64,000 nt of DNA from Pandoraea bronchicola (GCF_902459805.1 NZ_CABPST010000013.1:62001-126000), one strand, 5' to 3'. Positions 29,434 through 39,051 are shown, numbered from the stretch's first letter. A program made the numbers and translations. The notes: generated from the letters alone by a model not told the origin.

Positions 29434-30131
29434 GACCTTTCCCCCAGATGCGCTTGCCCCGGCGCGTGTCGTGCGGCCGTCACGAAAGGGATGCTGCGTG
29501 AGCCCGGTAGTTGGCGCGCAGTCCTCTATAGACGCGATTACGACAGCGCAAAAGGCAACTTGAGATCAGTGCCAACCCGCATGTTGTTTTTGCGGAAAAT
29601 CGTAAAAACGCTCCGAAAACCACGTCCAATAAGGCTTTAAAGATAATGGAATGGCGGCCGAAGTCGACGCTGTTATAGCGTCGATACATTTCAAACGCAC
29701 AGATGAAATAGGTAATCAGTGTGCACCTGCACGATGGCGGTGCAGGAAACTGGCGCGATCCAGTGTCGGAAACCTTCTGGGCAACGGATCGGAAGATGGG
29801 GGAAAAAGACCTCCCCCCGCGTCTGAAACGGGGGGAGGGTTTGACTCAAAGTCGCACTCTTCGGGGCAATTGAAAGGGCGACACCGATCACTAAGCAATC
29901 TCTGTGCCAATCCCGCCGGTCTCCGCAAACCCTTGCCGTTATTCACTTGTCGTGTATCCGGGTGGCGCGATGTTACGGCCGGATGCCCGGCACGTTACGT
30001 AACAAAGTGCGACACACTCCCGATTTGGCAACCTTCGCTTACACGGCTTACAGACGCGTGATGGGCTTGCTGCAAACGCGACGATATAAAGAAAGCGAAC
30101 GGATTCACGTTCCATTTCCAGGAGTCAGATC
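29434..30131. other. 698-bp intergenic region with an orphan terminator
   Basis: It contains the promoter region of the chemotaxis operon (leftward), a terminator-like hairpin on the minus strand (listed separately) and the leader of the 37-residue lipoprotein. No reading frame has protein-like composition. The part from about 29,560 to 29,700 is AT-rich for this genome. Confidence 0.5.
29803..29838 (-). terminator. Orphan intrinsic terminator
   Basis: Perfect 10-bp stem cctccccccg (29810-29819) / cggggggagg (29829-29838); on the minus strand it is followed by tctttttccccc. No minus-strand gene ends nearby, so it may end a small non-coding transcript coming from 29,840-30,000 or insulate the chemotaxis promoter. 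Confidence 0.6.
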
Positions 30132-30245
30132 ATGAAGTTTGTTGTCGCCGCGCTGCTTGCCGTCACGCTCGCCGGGTGCGTTGTTGTTCCGGCCAGGCCG
30201 TATTACGGAGGGTACTACGGGCATCCGTGCTGTTATCGCTATTAA
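30132..30245 (+). CDS. 37-residue lipoprotein
   Basis: Small gene: ATG at 30132, TAA at 30243-30245, with an aggag box 7 bases upstream. The product begins MKFVVAALLAVTLAGC, a complete signal peptide with lipobox LAGC, and the mature peptide is only about 22 residues, VVVPARPYYGG-type, rich in Tyr and Gly with a Cys-Cys pair near the end. It should be a tiny outer-membrane lipoprotein. Similar short Tyr/Gly-rich lipoproteins are common in Burkholderiales but have no assigned function. Confidence 0.75.
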   Translation: MKFVVAALLAVTLAGCVVVPARPYYGGYYGHPCCYRY

Positions 30246-30343
30246 CGCGTGAATTGCGTTTCGTTCAATAAAAAGCGAAAACCGGAAAGGGAGAGTGGGG
30301 ATGAAATCTCGTCGAATGAATACGAGACGATCTCATTTCAAAA

Positions 30344-30382
30344 CCTGATAAAAAAAGCCCCGCAGATTTGACTCTGCGGGGC
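30344..30382 (-). terminator. Rho-independent terminator
   Basis: Stem gccccgcaga (30357-30366) / tctgcggggc (30373-30382), loop tttgac, followed on the minus strand by a run of T (from the aaaaaaa at 30350-30356). It serves the gene at 30444-30761. Confidence 0.85.
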
Positions 30383-30443
30383 GCCTTTCATCTGTCGCCG
30401 TGAACCTGCGCCGTCAGTGCGGCAAGGTTCGTGACGCGCAGGC

Positions 30444-30761
30444 TTACCGGCGGTGATGCCAGTCGCGGCGGTCGTGATCACGACGATCCCAGTCGCGATC
30501 GTGACGCCAATGACCCGGCGGCGGACCACGCCAGTAATGCGGACGCGGTGCGTAGACCACTGGCGGCGGCGGTGCGACGACCATCGGGGCCGGAGCGGCG
30601 TAGACCGGTGGCGGGGCATAGACCGGGCCCGGCGCCACGATGGCCGGGCCGGGAATGCCGATGTTGACCGAAACGTCGGTGCGTGCGAAAGCACTACATG
30701 AAACGAGTACCGCAGCGATACCCGTGATGGCCGCAGCAGCGATCCGGTATTGACCTTGCAT
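30444..30761 (-). CDS. Small secreted Pro/Arg-rich protein
   Basis: 105 residues. A signal peptide (MQGQYRIAAAAITGIAAVLVSCSAFA, cleavage after AFA) precedes a short DVSVNIGIPGPAIVAPGPVY segment, Pro/Tyr/Val-rich repeats and a very basic C-terminus rich in Arg, His, Asp and Trp (HYWRGPPPGHWRHDRDWDRRDHDRR). The DVSVNIGIPGP opening and the YxWRGP box are shared by a widespread group of Burkholderiales periplasmic proteins of unknown role (often annotated as PXPV-repeat proteins). It has its own terminator downstream. Confidence 0.75.
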   Translation of the reverse strand: MQGQYRIAAAAITGIAAVLVSCSAFARTDVSVNIGIPGPAIVAPGPVYAPPPVYAAPAPMVVAPPPPVVYAPRPHYWRGPPPGHWRHDRDWDRRDHDRRDWHHRR

Positions 30762-30939
30762 CTGTTCTCCTTGTCATTTGTGTCTGCCAGCCGCGCACTG
30801 TCTCGATGCGTGCTTGCGCGCGATTCGTGGCCCCGATTTTACGGAGCGCGCGGGCCGGCCGGTGCTACGGCAGCACTACAGATGTAACAAGGCGTAAGGA
30901 AACCTGCGATGGTGATCGCAGGCAAGGCGTGCCGGCGAC

Positions 30940-31233
30940 TCAGCGTCGATCGTGATCTCGCGGGGCGAGAAAGCTCGGGGGACGGCGTCCGCGCCGTGCC
31001 GATGTCGCGAAGTACGACGGGCGTCGCAAGTCCTGCGTGTCGTTCGGCGAGCGCCAGTACGGCGTGCGTGCCGTGCCGAGCAGATCTCCCGGACGATGTG
31101 GCGACAGCGGCGGCATCGACGCGGGCCATGCAACCTGACGCCAACGGGCGCCAGCGGGAACGACGAGTACCAGCATGACGAAAACGAGCGTCACGACGGC
31201 GTAGACGACAACAGGCGAGAGGGTGGTCTCCAT
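30940..31233 (-). CDS. Putative small single-pass membrane protein
   Basis: 97 residues from an ATG at 31233 that has a ggag box 7 bases upstream. METTLSPVVVYAVVTLVFVMLVLVVPAGARWRQVAW gives one clear membrane segment; the rest is basic, Arg/Pro-rich and has no recognisable domain. Composition of the tail is what random high-GC frames also give, so only the N-terminal half is convincing. Confidence 0.4.
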   Translation of the reverse strand: METTLSPVVVYAVVTLVFVMLVLVVPAGARWRQVAWPASMPPLSPHRPGDLLGTARTPYWRSPNDTQDLRRPSYFATSARRGRRPPSFLAPRDHDRR

Positions 31234-31452
31234 GACAAACTCCGGTCGCGAACGTGTCACCCCACGGGGGGATGCGGCCTGGCATGCAACGTGCAGCGTT
31301 TTCACTATAGTCCATGCGGCTCTCGCTGACACTCGGTTGCTGCCACGCGGATTGCAGGACTACACTACAGACGCCGTTTCCCGAATGCCGCTGCCATGCT
31401 GCGCGGTGGCCACGCTGGCGTCAACCGCCACTTCGCTGTCCGGGGGATCGTG

Positions 31453-31977
31453 ATGAATCAGGCCATACCAGTCGCCAGTCCAGCCGCCGAATCGATGCCG
31501 CCCGTGCCCCCGGTGGCGATCGATCACGTCGCGTATCCGAGCTACGACGCGATGCTCACCCACCGATTCTACGTCGACGTCATGGGCTTCACGCTCGCTG
31601 GCGCGCAGACCGGCATGAGCCGCCTGTGGGGCAAGCCCTACCTGCTGGTGAGCTACCAGATCGCACCGGGCCAAGCGCTGGCGTTCTTCAACTGCGACGG
31701 CCTGGCCCCGGACGGTCATTCCGACACGCCGGCGGCACAGATTCATCACGTGGCCCTGCGCGTGGCGGACCTTGAGGCGCTCGAGCGCTGGAAGTCACGT
31801 CTGAGCGCGCACGACGTGCCGTTCGCGCGCGAGCGGCACGGAGACGGTGAACATCTCTATTGGCTCGATCCGAACGAGGTCATGCTGGAATTGTGCGTGC
31901 AGACACCGGAGTCGGCGGCCGGGCAGTGGCAGGGGGCGCTCGACACGTTGCAGCGCTGGGTCGACGGCGTGAGGTGA
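31453..31977 (+). CDS. VOC-superfamily (glyoxalase/dioxygenase-like) protein
   Basis: 174 residues. The paired beta-alpha-beta-beta-beta fold is seen from AIDHVAYPSYDAMLTHRFYVDVMGFTLAG and AQIHHVALRVADLEALERWKSRL. Likely metal ligands are the His of IDHV, the His of IHHVAL and the Glu of EVMLELCV near the end, the arrangement of fosfomycin-resistance, glyoxalase and dioxygenase members. The substrate cannot be inferred. It is convergent with ubiX. Confidence 0.85.
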   Translation: MNQAIPVASPAAESMPPVPPVAIDHVAYPSYDAMLTHRFYVDVMGFTLAGAQTGMSRLWGKPYLLVSYQIAPGQALAFFNCDGLAPDGHSDTPAAQIHHVALRVADLEALERWKSRLSAHDVPFARERHGDGEHLYWLDPNEVMLELCVQTPESAAGQWQGALDTLQRWVDGVR

Positions 31978-32002
31978 GCGGCCGCGAAAGCGCTCAACGC
32001 GC

Positions 32003-32611
32003 TCAGGCTTCGGTGTCCTTGCCAAGGCCGTCCCAGCTGGTGGAGACGGGCGGCGCGATGCCGAACAGATCGATGACGCGCGCAACAGTGTCGTCGACCA
32101 TCGCATCGAGCGATTCCGGCCGGTTGTAGAACGCGGGCAGCGGCGGGTAGACGATGCCGCCCATTTCGGTGACCGCCGTCATATTGCGCAGATGCGCGAG
32201 GTTGAACGGCGTTTCGCGCACCATCAGCACGAGGCGGCGGCGTTCCTTGAGAGTGACGTCGGCGGCGCGTGCAATCAGGTTGTCCGAGAGCCCGTGCGCA
32301 ACGCTCGCGAGTGTCTTCATCGAGCAAGGGGCGACCACCATGCCCGCTGTCGCGAACGATCCGCTGGCGATGTTGGCGCCGATCTCGCGCACGCTGTGGT
32401 ACTGATCGGCCAGCGCCTGCACGTCGGCACGCTCGAGCCCGAGTTCGTGACGCAACGTCAGCCACCCCGCGCCCGATACCATCAGATGGGTCTCGACGCC
32501 GCCCATGGCACGCAGCCGTTCAAGCAGCCGCACGCCATAGATTGCGCCGGTCGCGCCGGTAATGGCTACGATCAGACGCGTGGGCCGCGGGGTTCCCGTC
32601 GACACCGTCAT
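32003..32611 (-). CDS. ubiX: Flavin prenyltransferase UbiX
   Basis: 202 residues. LIVAITGATGAIYGVRLLERL is the N-terminal FMN-binding loop of UbiX/Pad1; KTLASVAHGLSDNLIARAADVTLKERRRLVLMVRETPFNLAHLRNM is the highly conserved central part. The enzyme attaches a dimethylallyl group to FMN to make prenyl-FMN, the cofactor of the UbiD decarboxylase in ubiquinone synthesis. It lies 10 bp downstream of grxD as the last gene of the hemA-prfA-prmC-grxD-ubiX series. Confidence 0.95.
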   Translation of the reverse strand: MTVSTGTPRPTRLIVAITGATGAIYGVRLLERLRAMGGVETHLMVSGAGWLTLRHELGLERADVQALADQYHSVREIGANIASGSFATAGMVVAPCSMKTLASVAHGLSDNLIARAADVTLKERRRLVLMVRETPFNLAHLRNMTAVTEMGGIVYPPLPAFYNRPESLDAMVDDTVARVIDLFGIAPPVSTSWDGLGKDTEA

Positions 32612-32621
32612 CGAGGCGGAA

Positions 32622-32936
32622 TTACGCGAGGTCGGCGAGAACCTGCTTGAGTTCGCCGCTCTGGTACATCTCCATCATGATGTCCGAGCCGCCGATGAAT
32701 TCGCCGCCAATGTAGAGCTGGGGAATGGTCGGCCAGTTGGCGAATTCCTTCACGCCCTGGCGGATTTCCTCGTCCTGCAGCACGTCAACCGTGAACAGGT
32801 TGTCGACACCGCAGGCCTTCAGGATCTGCACGGCGCGGCCCGAGAAGCCACACATCGGGAATTGCGCGTTGCCCTTCATGAAGAGCACGACGGGATGTTC
32901 GGTGACGATTTGCTGGATACGTTGCTGGGTGGTCAT
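32622..32936 (-). CDS. grxD: Monothiol glutaredoxin Grx4 family
   Basis: 104 residues. The monothiol active site CGFS is in KGNAQFPMCGFSGRAVQIL, with the cis-Pro-containing WPTIPQLYIGGEFIGGSDIMMEM further on. Grx4 proteins bind a bridging 2Fe-2S cluster with glutathione and deliver it to client proteins. A short hairpin (32956-32982) separates it from prmC. Confidence 0.96.
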   Translation of the reverse strand: MTTQQRIQQIVTEHPVVLFMKGNAQFPMCGFSGRAVQILKACGVDNLFTVDVLQDEEIRQGVKEFANWPTIPQLYIGGEFIGGSDIMMEMYQSGELKQVLADLA

Positions 32937-33017
32937 GGTGAAAAAGCCCGTTGGGATGCCGGAAATTCGGCGTATCCGGCATTTTAGCGGTTTTCCGCCG
33001 CGCCTGTCGGCGTGCGC

Positions 33018-33884
33018 TCAGACGCGCCGGCCACCCGTGGTGCGCTCGATGCCCGCCAGATCGCACTCGGAGTAGACGTCGGCCAGGCCCGCCGCCTGGC
33101 AAAGCCCGCGAACGTCGGCGGCCTGATGGTAGCCATGCTCGCACAGCAGCCAGCTATCCGGCAGCAGGCGCGACGGCGCTCCAGCCACGATCGTGCGCAG
33201 GGCGGCGAGGCCGTCCGCGTGATCGGTCAGGGCATCGACCGGTTCGAAGCGCAGATCGCCTTGCGAGAGATGTTCGTCCCCCGACACGATATACGGCGGA
33301 TTCGAGACGATGATGTCGAACGGTGCGGTGCCGGCCGGCAAGGCGGCGTACCAGTCGCTTTCGACGAACGTGACGCGCGCGTGGAGTCCGAGTCGCCGGG
33401 CATTTTCACGGGCAACGCCGAGTGCGTCGGCCGAGCGGTCGAGCGCGGTGACCTGGGCGTCGGGCCGGCTGTGCGCGATGGCCAGCGCAATTGCGCCGCT
33501 GCCGGTGCCCAGATCGAGCACGCGCGGTGCCGGGCGGCCCTCCAGTCGCGCGAGCGCCAGTTCCACGAGCAATTCGGTTTCCGGACGGGGAATCAACACG
33601 GACGGGCTGACCGAGAGTGTCAAGCCGAAGAACTCGCGCGTGCCGGTCAGGTAGGCGATGGGTTCGCCCGCCAGACGACGCGCGTGCAGTGCGCGATAGA
33701 CGGCAACCGTCTCAGGCGAGAGCGGCTCGCGGTCGCGGGTGATCAGTTGCGTGCGGGTCCAGCCGAGCACATGCGAGAGCAGGATGCGCGACTCCATCGG
33801 CGGCAGTCCCGGCTCGCGCAGCAACGACGCGACGGTGGCGGCCGTGGCGGCCGCAGGGTGAGCGTCTACCGCGCCGTGCGGCAT
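33018..33884 (-). CDS. prmC: Release factor glutamine methyltransferase PrmC
   Basis: 288 residues: an N-terminal helical domain that holds the release factor (about 1-85) and a SAM-dependent methyltransferase domain with VLDLGTGSGAIALAIA and the catalytic NPPY (IIVSNPPYIVS). It methylates the Gln of the GGQ motif in RF1 and RF2. Its ATG overlaps the prfA stop by one base, so both are translated together with their substrate gene. Confidence 0.96.
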   Translation of the reverse strand: MPHGAVDAHPAAATAATVASLLREPGLPPMESRILLSHVLGWTRTQLITRDREPLSPETVAVYRALHARRLAGEPIAYLTGTREFFGLTLSVSPSVLIPRPETELLVELALARLEGRPAPRVLDLGTGSGAIALAIAHSRPDAQVTALDRSADALGVARENARRLGLHARVTFVESDWYAALPAGTAPFDIIVSNPPYIVSGDEHLSQGDLRFEPVDALTDHADGLAALRTIVAGAPSRLLPDSWLLCEHGYHQAADVRGLCQAAGLADVYSECDLAGIERTTGGRRV

Positions 33885-34966
33885 CAGGCAGCCTCGCCCA
33901 GCGACGCCAGCAGTTCGGCCTGATGCTCGGTGACGAGGGCGTTGATCATCTCGTCGAGATCGCCGTCCATGATGTACTCGAGCTTGTAGAGCGTGAGGTT
34001 GATGCGGTGATCCGTCATCCGCCCCTGCGGGAAGTTGTACGTGCGAATGCGTTCCGAGCGGTCGCCCGAGCCGATCAGACTCTTGCGCGTGGCGGCTTCC
34101 TTGGCTTGCTGGGCACGCAGTTGGCCGTCCTTGATGCGTGCGGCCAGCACCTTGAGTGCCTTGTCTTTATTGCGATGCTGCGAGCGGTCGTCCTGACATT
34201 CGACGACGATGCCCGTGGGCAAGTGCGTGATGCGCACGGCCGAGTCCGTCTTGTTGACGTGCTGCCCGCCCGCGCCCGACGCGCGGAACGTGTCGATGCG
34301 GATGTCGGCCGGGTTGATCTCGACGTCGGCGACATCATCGGCTTCGGGCATCACGGCCACGGTGCAGGCGGACGTGTGAATACGTCCCTGCGTTTCGGTG
34401 GCCGGCACGCGCTGCACGCGATGACCGCCCGACTCGAACTTGAGACGGGAATACGCGCCCTGGCCGATCAGGCGAACGATCACTTCCTTGTAGCCGCCCA
34501 GATCCGATTCGCTGGCCGACATGATCTCGACCTGCCAGCGCTGACGTTCCGCGTAACGCGTGTACATGCGCAGCAGATCGCCCGCGAACAGCGCCGATTC
34601 GTCGCCGCCGGTGCCCGCGCGGATTTCCAGAAAGATGTTGCGGTCGTCGTTCGGGTCGCGCGGCAGCAGCATGCGTTGCAGCGTGCCTTCCATGTCGTCC
34701 ATGCGCACGCGGGCATTCGCGGCTTCATCTTCCGCGAACTCGCGCATCTCGGGGTCTGCCGCCATCTCTTGCGCCGCCACGACATCGTTCTGGGCTTCGC
34801 GGTACTGCCGATACTGCTCGACGACCGGTGCCAGCTCGGCGTGTTCGCGGGTGAGCTTGCGGTAGTTGTCCAGATCGCGCGTGACGTCGCTCTGGCTCAA
34901 TAGCCCATCAAGCTCGACCAGACGTTGCGTCAACTGGTCGAGCTTGGCTTGCATGCTCGCTTTCAT
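33884..34966 (-). CDS. prfA: Peptide chain release factor 1
   Basis: 360 residues, the standard RF1 length. The stop-codon reading tripeptide PAT is seen in [14 protein letters not shown], and the peptidyl-tRNA hydrolysis motif in [18 protein letters not shown]1 terminates translation at UAA and UAG. It starts one base from the hemA stop at 34967 and is directly followed by prmC. Confidence 0.97.
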   Translation of the reverse strand: MKASMQAKLDQLTQRLVELDGLLSQSDVTRDLDNYRKLTREHAELAPVVEQYRQYREAQNDVVAAQEMAADPEMREFAEDEAANARVRMDDMEGTLQRMLLPRDPNDDRNIFLEIRAGTGGDESALFAGDLLRMYTRYAERQRWQVEIMSASESDLGGYKEVIVRLIGQGAYSRLKFESGGHRVQRVPATETQGRIHTSACTVAVMPEADDVADVEINPADIRIDTFRASGAGGQHVNKTDSAVRITHLPTGIVVECQDDRSQHRNKDKALKVLAARIKDGQLRAQQAKEAATRKSLIGSGDRSERIRTYNFPQGRMTDHRINLTLYKLEYIMDGDLDEMINALVTEHQAELLASLGEAA

Positions 34967-36247
34967 CTATTTATCGGCGGATCCCGAGGTACGGAACAGT
35001 TCGGGAATGAGGTGAAGGATTTGCTCGCGCGAATCGCCGCGCGCCGTGTTCAGCGCGTGCGTCGGGCCGTGCAGGAATTTCTTGGTGAGGGACTGGGACA
35101 GGGCTTCGAGCACGGCGGCGGGATCGTCGCCACGCGCGAGCATGCGCTGGGCACGCTCGAGCTCGGCCAGGCGCATGGCCTCGGCGGTGCCGTGGATGTC
35201 GCGAATGACCGGCACGACGCTGCGGGCGTCGAGCCATTGCATGAAGTTCTGAACGCGCGTCTCGATGATCGCCTCGGCCTGCGCGACCGCTGCCTGACGC
35301 AGCGCGTTGCCTTCGCGCACGACCGCGCCGAGATCGTCGACGGTGTACAGGAAGACGTCGGTCAGACGGCCGACTTCCGGCTCGATGTCGCGCGGCACCG
35401 CCAGATCGACCATGAACATCGGCTTGTGCTTGCGAGCCTTGATGGCGCGCTCGACGGCACCCAGGCCGATCAGCGGCAGCGTGCTCGCCGTGCACGACAC
35501 GACGATGTCGAACTCATGCAGGCGTTGCGGCAACTCGGACAGACGAATGGCCGTGCCACCCAGACGTTCGGCGAGCTTTTCGCCGCGCTCGGCAGTCCGG
35601 TTGGCAATGAATAGCGCTTTCGGATTCTGCGCGGCGAAGTGCGTGGCGCAAAGCTCGATCATTTCGCCCGCACCGATGAACAGCACCTTCTGTGTGCTGA
35701 TGCTCTCGAAAATGCGCTGGGCGAGACGTACCGCTGCGGCAGCCATCGACACCGAATGCGCACCGATCTCGGTCTGGCCGCGAACTTCCTTGGCCACCGC
35801 GAACGTGCGCTGGAAAAGCTGGTTCAGATACGTACCCAGTGCGCCGGCCTCGGCGGCGGTGCGCACGGCATCCTTCAACTGACCGAGAATCTGCGTCTCA
35901 CCGAGCACCATCGAGTCGAGACCGCTCGCCACGCGAAAGGCGTGACGCACGGCGTCGGACTGCGGAAGGGCATACAGGTGAGGTGCGAGGTCGCTGGCCG
36001 GGATGTTATGGAACTGGGCCAGCCAATGCACGGCGCGCTCGCGGGCGGCGGCGTCATCGGTGACGCAGTAGATCTCGGTGCGATTGCACGTCGACAGGAT
36101 GGCGGCCTCGGGCGCACTCGACCTGCCGGTCCACAACCCCTTGAGGCCCGCCAGCGCGGGCTCGATCCGCTCGAACGGAAACGCCACCCGTTCGCGCAGC
36201 GAGACGGGCGCCGTGTGGTGGTTCAGGCCGAGAGCGAGCAGTTGCAT
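34967..36247 (-). CDS. hemA: Glutamyl-tRNA reductase
   Basis: 426 residues. [17 protein letters not shown] opens the catalytic domain, [10 protein letters not shown] holds the nucleophilic Cys, and [18 protein letters not shown] is the NADPH-binding start; a dimerisation helix domain closes the protein. It reduces Glu-tRNA to glutamate-1-semialdehyde, the first step of the C5 haem pathway. As the first gene of hemA-prfA-prmC-grxD-ubiX its promoter lies in the 285-bp gap to 36533. Confidence 0.96.
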   Translation of the reverse strand: MQLLALGLNHHTAPVSLRERVAFPFERIEPALAGLKGLWTGRSSAPEAAILSTCNRTEIYCVTDDAAARERAVHWLAQFHNIPASDLAPHLYALPQSDAVRHAFRVASGLDSMVLGETQILGQLKDAVRTAAEAGALGTYLNQLFQRTFAVAKEVRGQTEIGAHSVSMAAAAVRLAQRIFESISTQKVLFIGAGEMIELCATHFAAQNPKALFIANRTAERGEKLAERLGGTAIRLSELPQRLHEFDIVVSCTASTLPLIGLGAVERAIKARKHKPMFMVDLAVPRDIEPEVGRLTDVFLYTVDDLGAVVREGNALRQAAVAQAEAIIETRVQNFMQWLDARSVVPVIRDIHGTAEAMRLAELERAQRMLARGDDPAAVLEALSQSLTKKFLHGPTHALNTARGDSREQILHLIPELFRTSGSADK

Positions 36248-36532
36248 GGTGTGGGGGATCTGATAGCCCCTGATTATAGCGCGTCGACGCGATGCCCGTT
36301 TCGGCGGCGCCGCGTACCCCGCGCGTCGGGACAGCTTGCTCCATCATGGCGCAGCCGTGCGCTTTTGACAAATAGGCATCGCTTATATCCGGCATAGCGC
36401 GGAGCGCCACCGTCGCCAGATTCTTGATATATCAGTTGCTTGCCTGGCCGGGCGGGGCGATGCATCGCACTTGCCGAAACGTCCGGTTTCAAGGCTATAC
36501 TGCGCTCGGGTTCCCGTCTTTGGAGACACGTC

Positions 36533-36787
36533 ATGGGCATCATCGGCACCATCGTCGTCGGTCTGATTGTCGGCCTTATCGCACGCGCCCTGCATCCCGG
36601 GCGGGACAGCATGGGCATCATCATGACCATCATCCTCGGCATTGGCGGTGCGCTACTCGCCCGCTATGTCGGACAGTTCCTCCACCTCTACACCGAAGGT
36701 CAGTCGGCCGGCTGGATTGCCTCCATCCTCGGCGCGATCGTGCTGCTGGTGATCTATGGCGCCATCAAGCGCAGCCGCACTGCCTGA
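36533..36787 (+). CDS. GlsB/YeaQ/YmgE-family small membrane protein
   Basis: 84 residues from the ATG at 36533 with a tggaga box upstream. Three hydrophobic segments with conserved Gly: MGIIGTIVVGLIVGLIARALHPG, GIIMTIILGIGGALLARYVG and AGWIASILGAIVLLVIYGAI. The family was first linked to stress and transglycosylase-associated functions. Twenty-one bases later a second, related gene follows. Confidence 0.85.
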   Translation: MGIIGTIVVGLIVGLIARALHPGRDSMGIIMTIILGIGGALLARYVGQFLHLYTEGQSAGWIASILGAIVLLVIYGAIKRSRTA

Positions 36788-36808
36788 CGCAACATACGAG
36801 GGCCGGTC

Positions 36809-37048
36809 ATGGACATCGTAGTGCTCTTGCTCGTGGGACTGGTCGCCGGATGGCTTGCCGGGCTCGTGGTCGGTGGCGGCTTCGGCCTCATTGGCGACAT
36901 GGTCGTCGGTGTGGTCGGGGCGTTCGTCGGCGCGTGGCTGCTGCGGCATCTGGGGATTGCCGTGGGATACGGCACGCTCGGGCGCATCATCACCGCCACC
37001 ATTGGTGCGATCGTGCTACTCGCGCTGTTGCGTCTGGTGCGACGATAG
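36809..37048 (+). CDS. Second YeaQ-like small membrane protein
   Basis: 79 residues with three Gly-rich hydrophobic segments (VVLLLVGLVAGWLAGLVVGGGFG, MVVGVVGAFVGAWLLRHLG, IITATIGAIVLLALLRL). It shows the same arrangement as the gene at 36533 but is more diverged. The tight spacing suggests the two are co-transcribed and arose by duplication. Confidence 0.8.
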   Translation: MDIVVLLLVGLVAGWLAGLVVGGGFGLIGDMVVGVVGAFVGAWLLRHLGIAVGYGTLGRIITATIGAIVLLALLRLVRR

Positions 37049-37454
37049 GCCGCACGAGCGGTCCGGAAATCGGGACGTTCGCGGGACATGCTCTGTGGCA
37101 TCGAGGCAACGGCGAGCCGAGGCCGGAGTCGCGTGAGTCTTTCGCCGTCCGAAACCTGCCAAAACCCGGGTCCGAGCAGGGTTTTGCGCAGTGCCGAACC
37201 CCGTGGCATAAGGGTTTGCGGCCGCATCTTCGACCCGGGGCGCGATGGCGCGGCCCCTGTTGCACGCGTTTTTCCGCGTTCGGCTATCCTTGTCGCCATC
37301 GCCAGACCCAAGTCGTCTTGACTACGCGTGCGGCATCGCGCCGCCACGTTCGATCCCCGTCTTCCGTCCTCCGGCGTGGCTGCCGCGCCTGACAGGGGTG
37401 CGGTGGCGCACCTCGCAAGTTGGTACGCCCGATCCCCCCACATCAAAAAAACAC
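37049..37454. other. Intergenic region (406 bp) without a gene
   Basis: Contains a small inverted repeat caaaaccc (37160-37167) / gggttttg (37179-37186) and the promoter region of the MFS exporter. I see no protein-like reading frame. Confidence 0.5.
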
Positions 37455-38954
37455 ATGTCTGCGACACGCAATTCCATGCGGCCATTCATCGTGGCATCGG
37501 TCATGGCGGCGACCTCCATGGTTGCCATCGAGGCCACGATCATTTCGACAGCCATGCCGCAAATCGTCGCCCAGCTCGGCGGCCTGAATCTGTATAGCTG
37601 GGTCTTCTCGGCTTTCCTGCTCGCGCAGACGGCCATGACGGTGGTGTTCGGCAAACTGGCCGATCTCTACGGCCGCAAGCCGGTCATCCTCGTGGGCATC
37701 GTCGTCTTCCTGATCGCGTCGCTCGGCGGCGGGCTGGCTTGGTCGATGCCGGCGATGATCGCCTTTCGCCTGCTGCAAGGTGTCGGGGCGGCGTGCATTC
37801 AGCCGGTCAGCCTGACCATCATTGCCGACTACTACCCGATCAGCGAGCGCGGCAAAGTGCAGGGCTATCTGGCAAGCGTGTGGGCCATCTCGGCCGTGCT
37901 CGGCCCGATGCTCGGCGGCATCATCATCCGTGAGTTGTCGTGGGCGTGGATCTTCTGGATCAACATCCCCATCGGTCTTTTGGCGGCGGTGGGCTTCATC
38001 GCCTACCTGCACGAAGACGCGCCACGTCAGCGCCCGAGCATCGATGTGCTCGGCGCCGTATTCTTCACGATTGCCGTGGCGGCGCTGATGATCGCGCTCA
38101 CCGATGCGAACGCCTTCTCCGACACGCACGTCTGGGCCGGGGTGCTCGCGTGCGCCATCGCCTCGCTGCTGTTCGTCTGGCAGGAGCGCCGCGCCAAGGA
38201 CCCGATGATCTCGTTCGCGCTGTGGAGCCGCCGTCCGATTGCGGCGGCCAATGCGGCGACGCTGCTCTCGGGCATGGTGCTCATGGGGCTGACGACCTTT
38301 CTGCCGATGTACGCGCAGGGCGTGCTGCGTCAGACGCCAGTCGTGGCGGGCATGGCGCTGACCATGATCATGGTCGGCTGGCCGATTGGCGCGACGCTCG
38401 CCGCCAAGACGTTCACGCGTTTCGGTCTGCGCCGCATTCTCGTGGGCGGCAGCCTGCTGATGCCGGTCGGCGGGATCGTCTTCGCCTTGCTCGGGCCGAA
38501 CAGTTCGCCGCTGCTTGCCGGGTTCGGCTCGTTGCTGATGGGTTTCTCGATGGGCACAGGCAGCGTCAGCGCGCTCGTGCTGATTCAGGAACTGGTCGAT
38601 CCGTCGCAGCGTGGCAGCGCCACGGCGTCGAACATCTTTTCCCGGAATCTGGGCAGCACGCTGGGCGCTACGCTCTTTGGCGCGGTACTCAACTTCGGAC
38701 TGACGCATTCGAGCGGTGTGGGCGTCGTCACTTCCGATCAGTTGCGTCACGTGCTGGAAGACCGGGGCGTGTCGACGGTGGCCGATCAGATGATTCGCGC
38801 GGTGCTGCAACATTCGCTGCACCTCACGTTCCTGTCGATCCTGGCCATTTCGATCGGTGTCGTGCTGTTACTGCTGCTGGTGCCGACCCATGCGGTGGAC
38901 CGTTCGCGTGACACCAAGCGCGAAAAGCCGGAATTCGTGCCGGGCGGGCATTGA
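37455..38954 (+). CDS. DHA2-family (EmrB/QacA-type) drug exporter
   Basis: 499 residues with about 14 membrane segments. Typical DHA2 motifs: LDxTIV-like ATSMVAIEATIISTAMPQI in segment 1, KLADLYGRKPV in the loop between 2 and 3, RLLQGVGAACIQPVSLTIIADYYPISERGK, and the antiporter motif C in WAISAVLGPMLGGIII. It should export toxic compounds by proton antiport. The ATG at 37455 was chosen because the upstream extension lacks membrane-protein character. No regulator is adjacent. A bidirectional terminator follows. Confidence 0.9.
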   Translation: MSATRNSMRPFIVASVMAATSMVAIEATIISTAMPQIVAQLGGLNLYSWVFSAFLLAQTAMTVVFGKLADLYGRKPVILVGIVVFLIASLGGGLAWSMPAMIAFRLLQGVGAACIQPVSLTIIADYYPISERGKVQGYLASVWAISAVLGPMLGGIIIRELSWAWIFWINIPIGLLAAVGFIAYLHEDAPRQRPSIDVLGAVFFTIAVAALMIALTDANAFSDTHVWAGVLACAIASLLFVWQERRAKDPMISFALWSRRPIAAANAATLLSGMVLMGLTTFLPMYAQGVLRQTPVVAGMALTMIMVGWPIGATLAAKTFTRFGLRRILVGGSLLMPVGGIVFALLGPNSSPLLAGFGSLLMGFSMGTGSVSALVLIQELVDPSQRGSATASNIFSRNLGSTLGATLFGAVLNFGLTHSSGVGVVTSDQLRHVLEDRGVSTVADQMIRAVLQHSLHLTFLSILAISIGVVLLLLLVPTHAVDRSRDTKREKPEFVPGGH

Positions 38955-38985
38955 TCGACCGATTCTGTCGCGCAACACACAAAAC

Positions 38986-39020
38986 AAAACGGCCGGTTGG
39001 GATCTCCCACCGGCCGTTTT
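38986..39020. terminator. Bidirectional Rho-independent terminator
   Basis: Stem aaaacggccggt (38986-38997) / accggccgtttt (39009-39020), with A-run and T-run on both sides. It sits between the convergent MFS exporter and penicillin-acylase genes and can serve both. Confidence 0.9.
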
Positions 39021-39051
39021 TCATGGCGGCAACGCCGCAACGACCCACGGC

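Noticed and set aside
32956-32982. Hairpin between prmC and grxD as a terminator
   Set aside because: The 8-bp stem is weak and no T-run follows directly on the minus strand; the genes are probably still co-transcribed.
34967-36247. Open plus-strand frames across hemA and prfA
   Set aside because: Both minus-strand genes are unmistakable; the plus frames are shadows.
37160-37186. Inverted repeat after the YeaQ-like genes as a terminator
   Set aside because: The loop is long (11 nt), the stem only 8 bp and it lies over 100 bp from the stop codon.
37443-38822. 459-codon minus-strand frame
   Set aside because: Opposite the DHA2 exporter; consists of charged low-complexity sequence.
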